From CAYMCO01 sp964388955 (GTDB lineage Bacteria > Chloroflexota > Anaerolineae > Anaerolineales > E44-bin32), in the NCBI GenBank assembly GCA_964388955.1, contig CAYMCO010000009.1:78204-142203 (forward strand): 64,000 bases of DNA, read 5' to 3'. The notes beneath the pieces were generated by a model. It saw only the letters and a program-made list of their open reading frames with translations, searched no databases and was not told where the DNA came from. The translations under genes were made by a program, and so were the position numbers. Below, piece by piece: positions 9,268 through 18,750 of this stretch; position 1 is the first letter of the stretch; each line of letters begins with the position of its first letter.

Positions 9268-10449
9268 ATGGCGAAGAAGACGATCCGCGACGTGGATGTC
9301 GGGGGAAAACGCGTTCTTGTGCGGGTGGATTTCAACGTGCCGATCCAGGAAGGAATAGTCGGCGATGACACGCGCGTGCGCGCTGCCCTGCCGACCATCC
9401 GGGATTTGTTGGAGCGGGGAGCGGCGGTGATCCTGTGCTCGCACCTGGGGAGGCCAAAGGGACAGCCGGACCCCGACCTCTCCCTCGAGCCGGTGGCGGA
9501 TTACCTCGGCACACTGTTGCCCAACAAGGTGGATTTCGCACCGGATTGCGTGGGAGAGGTGGCTGACGAGGCCGCTGCGATGCTCCGGCCGGGCGAGGTG
9601 CTGGTGCTGGAAAACACCCGCTTCCATCCCGAAGAGCAGAAGAATGACCCTGCCTTCGCTCGCGCCTTGGCTTCCCACGCCGACCTGTTTGTGAATGATG
9701 CCTTCGGCTCCGCCCACCGGGCGCACGCTTCGACCGAGGGGGTGACGCACTTTCTTCCTGCGGTGGCCGGCTACCTCATTGAGAAAGAGCTGCGCTATCT
9801 GGCCCCGGTGCTCGTCTCCCCGGCCCACCCTTTTGTGGCGATCCTGGGAGGCGCGAAGATCTCGGACAAGATCGGCGTGGTCGAAAGCCTCCTCGACCGT
9901 GCCGACCGATTGCTCATCGGTGGGGCCATGGCGAATACCTTCCTCGCCGCCGAGGGGTTCGATCTCGGAGAGTCGCTGGTCGAGCCGGAGTCGTTCGGCG
10001 ACGCTCGCGAGATGCGGTCCCGGGGGGAGGGCAAGCTGGTCTTCCCGGAGGATGTGGTGGCTGCGGCTGAATTCGCGGATCGGGCGGAGCACCGCACCGT
10101 CCCCGTCGGCGGCGTGCCGGCAGGTTGGCGGGTCCTGGACATCGGGGAGAGGACGCGCCGGCGATTTGCCGAAGAAGTGCGTTCGGCGCAGCTCGTCGTC
10201 TGGAACGGCCCCATGGGAGTGTTCGAATTGCCCAGCTTTTCCAAGGGGACGCGTGCGGTGGCCGAAGCAGTGGCCGCTTGCTCAGGGACGACGATCGTGG
10301 GAGGCGGCGATTCGGTCGCCGCGGTGCAGGAAGCCGGCCTGGGGGACAAAATCGATCATGTTTCCACCGGCGGGGGCGCCATGCTGACCTATCTGGAGGG
10401 AAAGCCCCTTCCCGGCATCGAAGCCTTGTTGGATAAGGATGACCCGTAG
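9268..10449 (+). CDS. pgk: Phosphoglycerate kinase
   Basis: The 393-residue protein matches the normal length of phosphoglycerate kinase, which transfers phosphate from 1,3-bisphosphoglycerate to ADP in glycolysis. Visible signatures are RVLVRVDFNVP near residue 16, the substrate-binding SHLGRPKG near 60, LLENTRFHPEE near 112, NDAFGSAHR near 140, the nucleotide-binding GGAKISDKI near 195, and the C-terminal GGGDSVAAV. The start is ATG 9268, ten bases after GGAGGA; ATG 9250 would add six residues. It is convergent with upp. Confidence 0.96.
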   Translation: MAKKTIRDVDVGGKRVLVRVDFNVPIQEGIVGDDTRVRAALPTIRDLLERGAAVILCSHLGRPKGQPDPDLSLEPVADYLGTLLPNKVDFAPDCVGEVADEAAAMLRPGEVLVLENTRFHPEEQKNDPAFARALASHADLFVNDAFGSAHRAHASTEGVTHFLPAVAGYLIEKELRYLAPVLVSPAHPFVAILGGAKISDKIGVVESLLDRADRLLIGGAMANTFLAAEGFDLGESLVEPESFGDAREMRSRGEGKLVFPEDVVAAAEFADRAEHRTVPVGGVPAGWRVLDIGERTRRRFAEEVRSAQLVVWNGPMGVFELPSFSKGTRAVAEAVAACSGTTIVGGGDSVAAVQEAGLGDKIDHVSTGGGAMLTYLEGKPLPGIEALLDKDDP

Positions 10450-10549
10450 ATTCCCCGTCCGGCCTTGGGCGCCGCGGACCCGATCCGTTCACCGGCCTCG
10501 GCGATCGCCGGTTCCTTGGTTGCGCTTGGCGCACCCATAGGCGGCGCCG

Positions 10550-11182
10550 TCAGGCAGTCCCAAACTGCCGGTCGCCGGCGTCGCCCAAGCCAGGAAGGAT
10601 GAACCCATGTTCGTTCAGGCCCCGGTCCACCGCCGCAATGTGGATGGGCACCTCCGGGTGGTGGGATGAAAGGTTTTCGACTCCCTCGGGCGCGGCGATA
10701 ATGCCGATGAATTTGATCCGGCTCACCCCCCAATCCTTCAGGATATCCACCGTCGCCACAGCCGATCCGCCTGTGGCGAGCATCGGATCCAGAATCAAAC
10801 ACACGGAGACGGTGGGCTCCACCGGAAGCTTGTTATAGTATTCCACCGGCTTGAGCGTGCGTTCGTCACGGTATAAACCGATGTGCCAGACCTCGGCGCT
10901 GGGCATCAACTCCCAGATCCCCTCCACCATCCCCAGCCCGGCTCGCAGCACGGGGACCAGCCCTATTCTGTCAACCAACTCCTCCCCTTGCGCCTCCTCC
11001 ATGGGAGTGACGATCTGCGCCCGGCGCGATCTTAGGTCCAGCGTGGCCTCGTAAGCCATCAAAGCGGAAATCTCCCGGACGAGTTCACGAAACTTGCGAG
11101 GGTCGGTGCGCTTGTCCCTGAGCTTCGCAACCTTGTGGGCGACCAGGGGATGACTGGAAACGTGTAGATTTGCTGTGCTCAC
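10550..11182 (-). CDS. upp: Uracil phosphoribosyltransferase
   Basis: The 210-residue protein converts uracil and PRPP to UMP in pyrimidine salvage. The PRPP-binding motif LILDPMLATGGSA lies near residues 128-140, and the uracil-binding C-terminus shows GFILPGLGDAGDRQFGT. The N-terminal HPLVAHKVAKLRDKRT is typical. It is the last gene of a minus-strand run and starts 29 bases after the RsbU-like phosphatase gene. Between it and convergent pgk, ACCGGC and GCCGGT (about 10491-10512) form a small hairpin that may end transcription. Confidence 0.96.
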   Translation of the reverse strand: MSTANLHVSSHPLVAHKVAKLRDKRTDPRKFRELVREISALMAYEATLDLRSRRAQIVTPMEEAQGEELVDRIGLVPVLRAGLGMVEGIWELMPSAEVWHIGLYRDERTLKPVEYYNKLPVEPTVSVCLILDPMLATGGSAVATVDILKDWGVSRIKFIGIIAAPEGVENLSSHHPEVPIHIAAVDRGLNEHGFILPGLGDAGDRQFGTA

Positions 11183-11211
11183 GGCAATCCTCCTTGTCGG
11201 CGAGTCCCACC

Positions 11212-13593
11212 TCAGGCACCTGCCAGACGGGGCAGCCGCTTCAGGGCCAAAATCGTCAGATCATCGCTGAAGGAATCCACCGCGCTGAACTCGCGCACAT
11301 CGCGTGTGACGGAATCTGCGATCGACTGCGCGCCCCGGCTGTGGAGCGCTTCACAGAGCCGCTGCAAGCGGCCTGTGCCATAGAATTCCCCGCTGGGCGA
11401 GGAGGCCTCTGTCACTCCGTCTGTATAGAGGATCAGCAGGCTGCCCTCCGCCAATTGGCACCGCTGGGTAGCATAGGAAGCATCTTCCTGCACACCTAAC
11501 ACGACACCGTGATCCTTGAGCCAACGGCTCGCCCCATCGGCCTCCACCAGCAGCGGAGGGTTGTGCCCGCCGTTCGCGCATAGGATGGTCCCACTTTCAG
11601 GCTCCCACACGGCGTAGAAGAGGCTCACGAAGAAGTCTGATAGGCTCTCCAATTGCAGCATCGAGTTCATGCGCCGCAGGGCGAGGCCTGGGTCCACGTG
11701 GCTGGGGGCGATGGAGCGCAGCAAGGTCCTGCTTACAGCCATGAACAGGGCTGCGGGGACGCTCTTTCCAGAAACATCGGCGATGGCGATACCCCAGCGT
11801 GTGCCGGATTGGCCCGGATCCAGGTGGATGAAATCATAGAAATCCCCCCCGACCTCCCGGGCGGAGGCCCAACTGATCCCGATTTCCCAGCCTTCGTGGT
11901 GGGGGATCTCGCGCGGCAGGAAGCTGGCTTGAATGTCGTGCGCCATGGCGATTTCGTTCTCCAAGGCCTGGCGCTGGGAGGCCTCCTGCACGAGGCGTAC
12001 GTTCTCAAGGCGAAGCGACACCTGATGGGCGATTCCCGCCTGCAGGGAAGTGCGCTCGGCAGCCGCCGGCGAGGCCTCGACCAACAGCAGCCCCAGCGTC
12101 ACCTCCCCATCATCGAGCAAAAAGCCCGTCACCTGATCGGATCCGAGTGCCCCCGCCAATCGACCTGGGAGACGAACCTGCATGGAGGCTTCGCTTTGCT
12201 GGGCGGAGGGCTGCAAGCCAAATTCGGAGAAGTCGAAGGCCAGGCCCTGGATTGCATCCTGCTCCGCCCGCCGGATGCCTGCCATGGGGCCGACCCGAAA
12301 GCGAGACGACGGCTCGTCCGCGATCAGGAGAACCGCCCAGCGTGTCCCGGCGATCAAAGTGGTCAACTGCAGCACCGATTGGAGCGCCTGCCCCGGATCG
12401 CCAGGGCGGGCTGCGTGCCGGGCCACTTCCAGCAGCACCGTGCGGATATAGCTCTGCTCCCGGAGGCGGGTGAAATTGCGCGTTTCCAGTGTGGCAATGG
12501 CCAATTGCGCGGCGACCATCTCCGCCATCTTTATCTCGTCACCGGAGAAGGGCCGTTTGATGCTCGATGTGATATCCAACACACCCAGGATCTTCCCTTC
12601 CACCCGCAGCGGGACCGCCAGCCCCGAGAGCGTTCGCTCCTCAGCCTCCTGCGCCGGATGAGGAATCCTGGCATACTGCAGCATGCGCCCTTCCTCACCC
12701 ACCTGTCCAATGGGACCGAACCCCAGCGGGACGCGTAAATCGGAGGCTCCCGTCTCACCGGGCTGGCAGGCTCTGAGCACCAGTTCATCGTCCAGCAATT
12801 CAAACAGCCTGACTTGATCTCGCTCCAGGGCTCGCAGGAGCAGCCCTGCGATGTGGGCGAAGGATTCCTCCAATGGCCTGAGGGTGCTCAGCCGGCGGGA
12901 GACCTGATCGATCATCCGCAGCATCTTGCCCCGGATCGCAGCTTCCTGCTGCAGGCCCTGCATCTCCATGATGCGGGAGACCTGATCGGCCACCAGGCTG
13001 AAAACCAATTGCTGTAGGGCGGAATAAGGGGTGTGCTCCGGGCGCTGGATCCCGATCAGGCCGAAGGTTGCCCCCTCCGCTTGCAGCGGTCTGAGCATCA
13101 CAGAACCGGTAGACTCCCCTTCGGGACCTCCGAAAGGTGGAAGACCCTCCGCCAGCAGCGTGGGATCCAATTCTGCGGAAGCGCCGGGAGGTTGGACGCT
13201 CCGCATGTGGTTGAGCAGATTCCGCTCATCGGCTCCCACCCGCAGCGTCAGATTGGGGTATTTGTCGCCCTCCTCGATGCGCAAGAGCGTGCGGTACTCC
13301 TCCCCATCATAGATCCCCATCTGGAAGCCGGAGCAAGGCAGGAGTTGGACGATCTGAAGATAGGCCGTCTCAGCGACTTCCACCGGGTCGGATCCTGCGG
13401 CTTGAATCTCGGCCAGGGCGACCGAAATGCCGGCCAGATGGTCGTAGGGGTCGCTTGCGAGGCTCGTTTTCGCTCTGCGGCCCGCGATCCACAACCCAAT
13501 TCCTCCGCCGAGCAGGATGCACAGCAGCCCGGCAATCAGCATGCCCGGCTGGGCCAGATCCGAACCGGCTTGGGGAAATGAGGGAATCGGCAT
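11212..13593 (-). CDS. GAF-domain PP2C (SpoIIE/RsbU-type) phosphatase
   Basis: The 793-residue protein has one membrane helix (about 18-37), three GAF-like regions (about 60-210, 230-380 and 395-545), a short coiled linker ending in NEIAMAHDIQASFLPREIP, and a C-terminal PP2C-type phosphatase (about 570-790). The phosphatase has the metal-binding EVGGDFYDFI, IAIADVSGKSVPAALFMA, CANGGHNPPLL, LYTDGVTEA and FSDDLTILAL motifs. This is the RsbU/SpoIIE class that dephosphorylates an anti-anti-sigma factor when sensing signals. The STAS and kinase genes directly upstream on the same strand are the obvious partners. What the GAF domains bind is unknown. Confidence 0.92.
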   Translation of the reverse strand: MPIPSFPQAGSDLAQPGMLIAGLLCILLGGGIGLWIAGRRAKTSLASDPYDHLAGISVALAEIQAAGSDPVEVAETAYLQIVQLLPCSGFQMGIYDGEEYRTLLRIEEGDKYPNLTLRVGADERNLLNHMRSVQPPGASAELDPTLLAEGLPPFGGPEGESTGSVMLRPLQAEGATFGLIGIQRPEHTPYSALQQLVFSLVADQVSRIMEMQGLQQEAAIRGKMLRMIDQVSRRLSTLRPLEESFAHIAGLLLRALERDQVRLFELLDDELVLRACQPGETGASDLRVPLGFGPIGQVGEEGRMLQYARIPHPAQEAEERTLSGLAVPLRVEGKILGVLDITSSIKRPFSGDEIKMAEMVAAQLAIATLETRNFTRLREQSYIRTVLLEVARHAARPGDPGQALQSVLQLTTLIAGTRWAVLLIADEPSSRFRVGPMAGIRRAEQDAIQGLAFDFSEFGLQPSAQQSEASMQVRLPGRLAGALGSDQVTGFLLDDGEVTLGLLLVEASPAAAERTSLQAGIAHQVSLRLENVRLVQEASQRQALENEIAMAHDIQASFLPREIPHHEGWEIGISWASAREVGGDFYDFIHLDPGQSGTRWGIAIADVSGKSVPAALFMAVSRTLLRSIAPSHVDPGLALRRMNSMLQLESLSDFFVSLFYAVWEPESGTILCANGGHNPPLLVEADGASRWLKDHGVVLGVQEDASYATQRCQLAEGSLLILYTDGVTEASSPSGEFYGTGRLQRLCEALHSRGAQSIADSVTRDVREFSAVDSFSDDLTILALKRLPRLAGA

Positions 13594-13599
13594 CGCCGA

Positions 13600-14019
13600 T
13601 CAGAAGCCTGGGCTGCGCTGCTTCACCATACGCAGGATATTCTGGCTGCCTCGTCGTTCATATTGAACCGAATCCATCACCCGGTGGATGATCTGCAGGC
13701 CCAACCCACCGGGCTCTGGATCTTCGAGGTTGATGGTTGGTGCGCTGGGGCGCTTGGCCGAATTGAAGGCCGGGCCCGAATCGGTGACCTCAATGGCCAA
13801 TCCCTGCGGGAAAACACGCGTCACGATCATGATGTGGTCATTGGAGCCACCGCCATAGCCGTGAAGGATGATGTTCTCGCAGGCTTCGGAGGCGGCGAGT
13901 TGGCAGGCATATTGGGTACGTTCGTCGAAGCCGGCGCCGCTGGCCGCGGCGCCGATGAAATCGATGACCTGGTCGATGGACTCCAGCCTGCCCTCTACCG
14001 TAAGTCGGCGGGTGGTCAT
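13600..14019 (-). CDS. RsbW-type serine kinase (anti-sigma factor)
   Basis: The 139-residue protein is a GHKL/HATPase_c kinase of the RsbW/SpoIIAB type. The N box reads ASEACENIILHGYGG (about residues 49-63), and the glycine region includes TDSGPAFN and GGLGLQIIHRVMDSVQYE. It should phosphorylate the neighbouring STAS protein and bind a sigma factor or other client. ATG 14019 lies two bases after the STAS stop and is preferred over an overlapping TTG at 14058. The order on the transcript is STAS, kinase, phosphatase. No sigma gene is adjacent. Confidence 0.9.
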   Translation of the reverse strand: MTTRRLTVEGRLESIDQVIDFIGAAASGAGFDERTQYACQLAASEACENIILHGYGGGSNDHIMIVTRVFPQGLAIEVTDSGPAFNSAKRPSAPTINLEDPEPGGLGLQIIHRVMDSVQYERRGSQNILRMVKQRSPGF

Positions 14020-14023
14020 CAGG

Positions 14024-14356
14024 CTAGAAAGAGGCGATCGCCGCCTCTCGATCGTCAAAAGTGGTGAAGATCACATCCAGGCCAGCGATATCCAGGGTGT
14101 CCTTGACTCTCTGAGAGGGCTGGGCGATGAACAGGTCTCCCCCGGCGCGTTGGGCCGCCTTGCGCGCCGTGAGCATGACCCGCAGCCCGCTCGAGGAGAC
14201 GAATTCCACGGCCTGCATATCGAGGACGAGGTTCTTATTCCCATTGGCGCGCAGATCGTCAAGGACCGCCTCGAGCTCAGGCGCCCGGGCCGCGTCGATC
14301 CTGCCAGAAATCTCAACCACCGCTGCTCGCTTGTATTCTTGCGTCTTGATCTCCAC
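14024..14356 (-). CDS. STAS-domain anti-anti-sigma factor (RsbV type)
   Basis: The 110-residue protein is a single STAS domain. The phospho-acceptor serine is in VEFVSSSGLRVMLTARKAA near residues 51-69, and the N-terminal strand reads VVEISGRIDAARAPELEAVL. In this family the kinase phosphorylates the serine and the PP2C phosphatase restores it, releasing or trapping the partner regulator. The start is preceded by GGAGGAGCG on the minus strand. It begins the partner-switching group. Confidence 0.92.
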   Translation of the reverse strand: MEIKTQEYKRAAVVEISGRIDAARAPELEAVLDDLRANGNKNLVLDMQAVEFVSSSGLRVMLTARKAAQRAGGDLFIAQPSQRVKDTLDIAGLDVIFTTFDDREAAIASF

Positions 14357-14371
14357 TTCAACGCTCCTCCC

Positions 14372-15346
14372 TCATGATGATCTCTGCACCACATACTCGC
14401 CCAACTCCAGCAGGGCCTGATGCTGGGGTGACTCCGGGAATTCCAACAGCGGACGCGTGGCTGCAGAGGCGAACCCTCCAGCCTCTTCCAACGCCATTTC
14501 GATGGCCCCGGAATCGCGAATGGCATCGACCAGATGTTGGAGATCCTTTTCACCCAGTTTCCCGCCATTGAGGATGATCTGCAGACGTTCGTCGCCGGAC
14601 TCTTGTTCGCGATAGCAGATCGCGGGCAGTGTTATCAAGCCTTGGCGCAGATCGCTGGCCACGGGCTTGCCGACGCGCTCCTGTTTGCCCGTGAAGTCCA
14701 ACACATCATCCACAATCTGGAAGGCGATCCCCAGGTTATAGCCATAGGTTTCCAAGGCATCAATCGTCTTCTCGTCCATCTCGCTGAGCATGGCCGGCCC
14801 AGCGGCGGCCAATTCGAACAAAGACGCGGTCTTTGCATAGATGCGGTTGAAATAGTCGCGACGCAGATCGTCTCTATGCTGCTGCTCGAAAAGCTGGGTG
14901 ATCTCCCCGTTGACGATGGTCATCAGTGTCTGCGCGAAGCGCGACATCAGGCGGAGAGAATCCGTGCGAGAGGCCAGTTCCGCTGCCCTCGCAAAGACGT
15001 AGTCTCCGGTGAGCACGGTGGCGCCCGGCGTTGAGCGTGCGTTCAACGTCGGGATTCCTCGCCGCAAGAGCGACCCGTCGATCAGATCGTCGTGCACCAG
15101 GGTCGCAGTGTGAAGCATTTCGATCGCCGCCGCGAGGTAGACCGTGCGGCCGGTCTCACATCCAAGCATGCCTCCGGCAAGAAGAACGATGGTCGGGCGG
15201 ATTCTCTTCCCGCCCGAGCTGAGAATATGCTCAATTGCCGCGCCCAGATAGGGGGCATGGCCCCTGGGGCCTTGCCTCATGGCCTCTTCAACCAGTCGCA
15301 TCTGTTCGCGGACGAGATCAAAGAATGCTGCAGTTTTCGTTTCCAT
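14372..15346 (-). CDS. Polyprenyl diphosphate synthase
   Basis: The 324-residue protein is a trans-isoprenyl diphosphate synthase. The first aspartate-rich motif is VHDDLIDGS (near residue 85) and the second is QIVDDVLDFTG (near residue 212); GGKRIRP near residue 48 binds the pyrophosphate. It should make a long-chain prenyl diphosphate for quinone side chains (heptaprenyl/octaprenyl type), but chain length cannot be read from sequence with confidence. The ATG at 15346 lies inside the end of tatD (29-base overlap); the TTG at 15358 is a less likely start. Confidence 0.93.
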   Translation of the reverse strand: METKTAAFFDLVREQMRLVEEAMRQGPRGHAPYLGAAIEHILSSGGKRIRPTIVLLAGGMLGCETGRTVYLAAAIEMLHTATLVHDDLIDGSLLRRGIPTLNARSTPGATVLTGDYVFARAAELASRTDSLRLMSRFAQTLMTIVNGEITQLFEQQHRDDLRRDYFNRIYAKTASLFELAAAGPAMLSEMDEKTIDALETYGYNLGIAFQIVDDVLDFTGKQERVGKPVASDLRQGLITLPAICYREQESGDERLQIILNGGKLGEKDLQHLVDAIRDSGAIEMALEEAGGFASAATRPLLEFPESPQHQALLELGEYVVQRSS

Positions 15347-16148
15347 TATCCCAACCAAAGAGTATCGACGCGTTGCGTGTTGTCGTCAAGCCGATCTCGG
15401 CCAGATCCGTCCCATGGATCTCCGCCAATTGTACTGCGACCAGGCGCACGTAGCCGGGCTCATTCCGCTCTCCCCTGTGCGGCTGAGGTGGCAGGAACGG
15501 GGCGTCCGTTTCGATCAGCGTGCGGTCGGGCGCCAGCTCGCTCACCACCCTACGCAGACCATCCGCGTTCGGATAGGTCACCGGCCCGGCGATCCCGATA
15601 TAAAAGCCGGCCTCCGTGGCCAGCCTGGCGCTGCTCACATCCGCCGAGTAGGCATGCAGCACTCCCGCCCGCCTGGCCAGATCCGCCGGCAGCGCCGCCG
15701 ACCAATTCAGCAGATCCGAAAGCACATCCGCCGTCGCTTCCCGGTTGTGAACAATCACCGGCGATCCAAGCTCCCCGGCCAGCTCGAGCTGCGCCCGGAA
15801 GGCATGCCTCTGGGCGCTGCGGGCCGAGTAGTCCCGATAATAGTCCAGCCCGATCTCCCCGATTGCGACGACCTTGGGGGAACGGCACATCGCGGCCAGT
15901 TCGGTCTGGCAGGTCTCATCCCAACCATCGGCTTCATGCGGATGCACACCCACGGCGCAGCAGATCTCGGGATGCCGCTCGGCCATCCGCAACGCCTGCC
16001 GGCTGGTGGCGATATCCGTGCCCGGAACGACCATTCGCCGGACACCCGCCTGGCGGGCCCGCTCCAGGACAGCCTCGATGTCGGTTGCGAAGTCGCTTGC
16101 ATACAGATGGCAGTGGCTATCGACCAGTGCGGGGGCGGGATGCCTCAT
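15318..16148 (-). CDS. tatD: TatD-family metal-dependent hydrolase
   Basis: The 276-residue protein has the amidohydrolase-like TatD fold. Metal ligands appear as VDSHCHL (His12, His14 region), GEIGLDYY near residue 100, VIVHNREA near 151 and the late ETDAPFLPP near 228. Family members are 3'-5' DNA/RNA exonucleases acting in repair or turnover. It overlaps the mutase gene by four bases (ATGA) and the polyprenyl synthase start by 29 bases, so the three form a tight operon. Confidence 0.92.
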   Translation of the reverse strand: MRHPAPALVDSHCHLYASDFATDIEAVLERARQAGVRRMVVPGTDIATSRQALRMAERHPEICCAVGVHPHEADGWDETCQTELAAMCRSPKVVAIGEIGLDYYRDYSARSAQRHAFRAQLELAGELGSPVIVHNREATADVLSDLLNWSAALPADLARRAGVLHAYSADVSSARLATEAGFYIGIAGPVTYPNADGLRRVVSELAPDRTLIETDAPFLPPQPHRGERNEPGYVRLVAVQLAEIHGTDLAEIGLTTTRNASILFGWDNGNENCSIL

Positions 16149-17575
16149 TCGATGCCGACGATCCTCAAGCCGTCCTGGAGAATCGCCTTCACTCGATCGG
16201 ATCGGGTCGTCTCACAGTATACCCGCACGAGGGGCTCTGTTCCGGAGAATCGAATCAGCAGCCAGCCGCCGTCCTCCAGCGAGTACTTATAGCCGTCCAA
16301 CCTGTTCACACCTGTGACCTTCAGCCCTCCGATTTCGGCAGGATCGGCCGATTCGATATTCTCGCGATAGAGATGGCGGCTGTCGCTGTCCAGAGGGGCA
16401 TCGATGCGATCGTAGTAATGCTCTCCCACTTTCTCGAAGAGCATGGCCACCAGCTCGGAGGGCTGCCTTCCGGTCCGGACCATGAAATCCAAGAGATAGA
16501 GGCCAGCCAGAATCCCATCCCGCTCCGGCACATGGTCCCGGAACGCATAGCCTCCGGATTCCTCCCCGCCGATCATCGCCCCCACCTCGACCATCTTGGG
16601 TGCTACATATTTGAATCCCACCCCGGTCTCGTAGACCGGCACGCCGTACATCCTCCCCAGCTTGTTCAGCATGGAGGTGGTGGATAGGGTCTTTACGATC
16701 GGACCCCGCTCAGCTCGAATTTCCAGGAAGTAGTATGCCAGCAAGCCAAATACCCGCAGTTGGTCGACGAAATTGCCCGCTTCATCTCCCAGCCCGAAGC
16801 GATCCGCGTCGCCATCGGTCACGATCAACGCTTGGGCGCCTTCCTCCGTGGTGCGCCGGAGGCCGGCATCCACATTGGGAGGGATGGGTTCCGGGCGGGC
16901 CATTTCCGGGAAGATCGGATTTCGCCTGTCGTGAATCTCCACGACCTGCGTAGCCCCGCCGGACAGCAGCCGGGAGAACCAACCGGCGCCGTTTCCCCAC
17001 ATCGCATCCACGACGACTTTCAAGCCGGCCCGGCGGATGGGTTCTATGTCGATCAGCCGCGTGATCTGCTCGACATACGCCTGTGCGGGATCAAAATAGC
17101 GCACCAGGCCTTGTTCCAGGGCGTCATCCAGCGCCAAGCGCTTGATCTCCGCCTCCCGGCCCGGGATCTCGGCTTCGATCTCGCGCAACCCTTCGGGATC
17201 CACCGCGCCGCCCCTGTGATCCCGGACTTTGAAGCCGTTGTCGCTGTAGGGGTTGTGCGAAGCGGTGATATTGACCGCGCCCAGGGCGCCGTTGGCCGTC
17301 ACCGCATAGGAGATCGTGGGTGTGGGCGCGGCCCCGTCCGTCAGCAGCACGTGCAGGCCGTTTGCCGCCAGCACCTCGGCGGCGGCGGCGGCAAAATCCT
17401 CGGAAGCGAAGCGCTTGTCATGACCCACGACAACCAGTCGATTCGCTCCCCCCATCCTTTGGAGGTATTGGGCGAATCCTTGTGCGCACCGCCGGACTGC
17501 GGAGAAAGTGTAGTCCGCCGCGATGCGACCGCGCCATCCATCCGTCCCAAATCTAATCGGGGGAAGCGTCATCAC
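16145..17575 (-). CDS. Phosphoglucomutase/phosphomannomutase family protein
   Basis: The 476-residue protein is an alpha-D-phosphohexomutase. Features are the N-terminal FGTDGWRG, the active-site serine in TASHNPYSDNGFK (near residues 103-115), the magnesium loop VTDGDADRFG (near 250), the sugar-specificity loop GGEESGGY (near 345) and the phosphate-binding RFSGTEPLVRVY near 445. The enzyme interconverts hexose 1- and 6-phosphates. GEESGGY suggests glucose/mannose substrates, but which one is not certain. It heads a minus-strand operon and faces the long repeat region at 17.6-18.6 kb. Confidence 0.92.
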   Translation of the reverse strand: MMTLPPIRFGTDGWRGRIAADYTFSAVRRCAQGFAQYLQRMGGANRLVVVGHDKRFASEDFAAAAAEVLAANGLHVLLTDGAAPTPTISYAVTANGALGAVNITASHNPYSDNGFKVRDHRGGAVDPEGLREIEAEIPGREAEIKRLALDDALEQGLVRYFDPAQAYVEQITRLIDIEPIRRAGLKVVVDAMWGNGAGWFSRLLSGGATQVVEIHDRRNPIFPEMARPEPIPPNVDAGLRRTTEEGAQALIVTDGDADRFGLGDEAGNFVDQLRVFGLLAYYFLEIRAERGPIVKTLSTTSMLNKLGRMYGVPVYETGVGFKYVAPKMVEVGAMIGGEESGGYAFRDHVPERDGILAGLYLLDFMVRTGRQPSELVAMLFEKVGEHYYDRIDAPLDSDSRHLYRENIESADPAEIGGLKVTGVNRLDGYKYSLEDGGWLLIRFSGTEPLVRVYCETTRSDRVKAILQDGLRIVGIE

Positions 17576-17791
17576 TTTTTCCTCATTGCGAGCTGGGTGA
17601 GAAGATAGAATTGGCCAGGCTTCGTTGAGGCCTGGCCTCGGGATCTGCGCTTCCTTGTTCGGGGGACGCCCCAGGGCTGAGGCTGTTGCTTCTTACGCCG
17701 CCCTGGCGGGTTCTCACCGCTCCTGACATTATGTGAGGTCATTATATCTCGAATGCGGGCCGGCGGCCAGAGGGCGCGTCCCACGCGTGTG

Positions 17792-18122
17792 TTCCATTTC
17801 AGGGGGCGGCTATGTTCGAAAACTGGCCCGTCACTCGGGCGCCCTCCATTCAGCTCCTGGACTGCCCATCGCGGTGATCCACGCCGCGGAAGATCGGCTC
17901 CGCCTTTGGAGATCCTTTCCACCCCCCACCCCAATCCCCTCCCCCCCCAAAGACCTCTCCCCCTCCCCCGGCCTCCGGAAGACCCGGGAAAACGGCCCAG
18001 CATGTTGGGGGAGGGGGCAAGGGGGTGGGGGGTTGTCGGCTCTTCGCTCTGGACCGGAGGCCCTCTGTGAGCCGCGGCTGCTTCAGGCGAGGGAGGCGAG
18101 GGTATTGCCCCCCAGGATGGAA
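17792..18122. repeat. MITE-like element, 331-bp variant
   Basis: It begins with TTCCATTTCAGGGGGCGG and ends with the imperfect inverse CCCCCCAGGATGGAA, the same ends as the 238-bp elements, but its interior differs. The interior has a run of C-tracts (about 17919-17972) opposite G-tracts (about 18004-18030) that could form a long hairpin or G-quadruplex. A segment near 17860-17945 recurs in inverted orientation at about 31384-31475. Confidence 0.6.
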
Positions 18123-18144
18123 CGCACCCCGTCCCACGCGTGTC

Positions 18145-18382
18145 TTCCATTTCAGGGGGCGCGGCTGCTTGAGAGTGAATGTACGGCGCGCATCTCGATA
18201 CACCTCGTGGTTTCACCACTCGGCACTCGAGATGCGCCTCCCCACAATCGGAATGTGCGAAGCAGGCCGCATCTCGAGCAGCGGCGAGCGGAGCCAGGCG
18301 CGTATTGAGAGGCCTGGGCCGTGACGTTGACAGGGTGCGACAGGTACGAGTCTGCCGTGTCAGATCGCCCGCCAGGATGGAA
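18145..18382. repeat. 238-bp MITE-like repeat, copy 1
   Basis: The element is exactly 238 bp and has imperfect terminal inverted repeats (TTCCATTTCAGGGGGCG and, inverted, TTCCATCCTGGCGGGCG). Inside are nested inverted repeats: GCGCATCTCGA with TCGAGATGCGC, and GTGG-TTTCA-CCAC. Two further copies of the same length lie at 31548 and 63349. No open frame is conserved between copies. Confidence 0.8.
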
Positions 18383-18624
18383 GGCGCCCCGTCCCACAGT
18401 GTTGTGCGAAGCTCCGGCATCGGCGCCCACCAAAACCTCTTTCCCGATGCTGGGGGAGGGGAATATGTGGTCCGAAAGATCTCGAGAGACGGCGAAGATG
18501 ACCAAGCCTCCCCGAAGTTGGGGGGATCTAGGGGGGGCGATCCCGATCATGCGGCTCGTCGAGCACGCCCGCAGCTTGGAGGAGCCTTGCGCAGCAAATC
18601 ACGGGCCGGCTGCCGGAGTGGGTA

Positions 18625-18653
18625 TTGAAAACCATCGGGCTCCATGATAGACT
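18625..18653 (+). promoter_or_regulatory. Sigma-70-type promoter of the rpsF operon
   Basis: TTGAAA (18625-18630) and TAGACT (18648-18653) are 17 bp apart, about 95 bases before the rpsF start. The long leader could host S6/S18 autoregulation, known in other bacteria, but I did not identify the S6:S18-binding motif. Confidence 0.7.
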
Positions 18654-18750
18654 CCCCCCGTTGCATTGGAAGGCCCATTCCGTCACTTTCCGCTCCTCGT
18701 CGCGCCGCCGGGCGCCGCAGGGGGCAATCCCGGGGAAAGGAGATTTCAGG

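Larger units (their letters stand above)
17576..18624. other. Non-coding region with repeats between divergent operons
   Basis: About 1 kb separates the mutase operon from the rpsF operon. It contains two MITE-like elements (17792-18122 and 18145-18382) and long runs of C and G. I see no protein or known RNA gene here. Confidence 0.6.

Noticed and set aside
11653..12738. Long + strand open frame opposite the PP2C phosphatase gene
   Set aside because: It mirrors the phosphatase gene in a GC-rich region and has no coding motifs.
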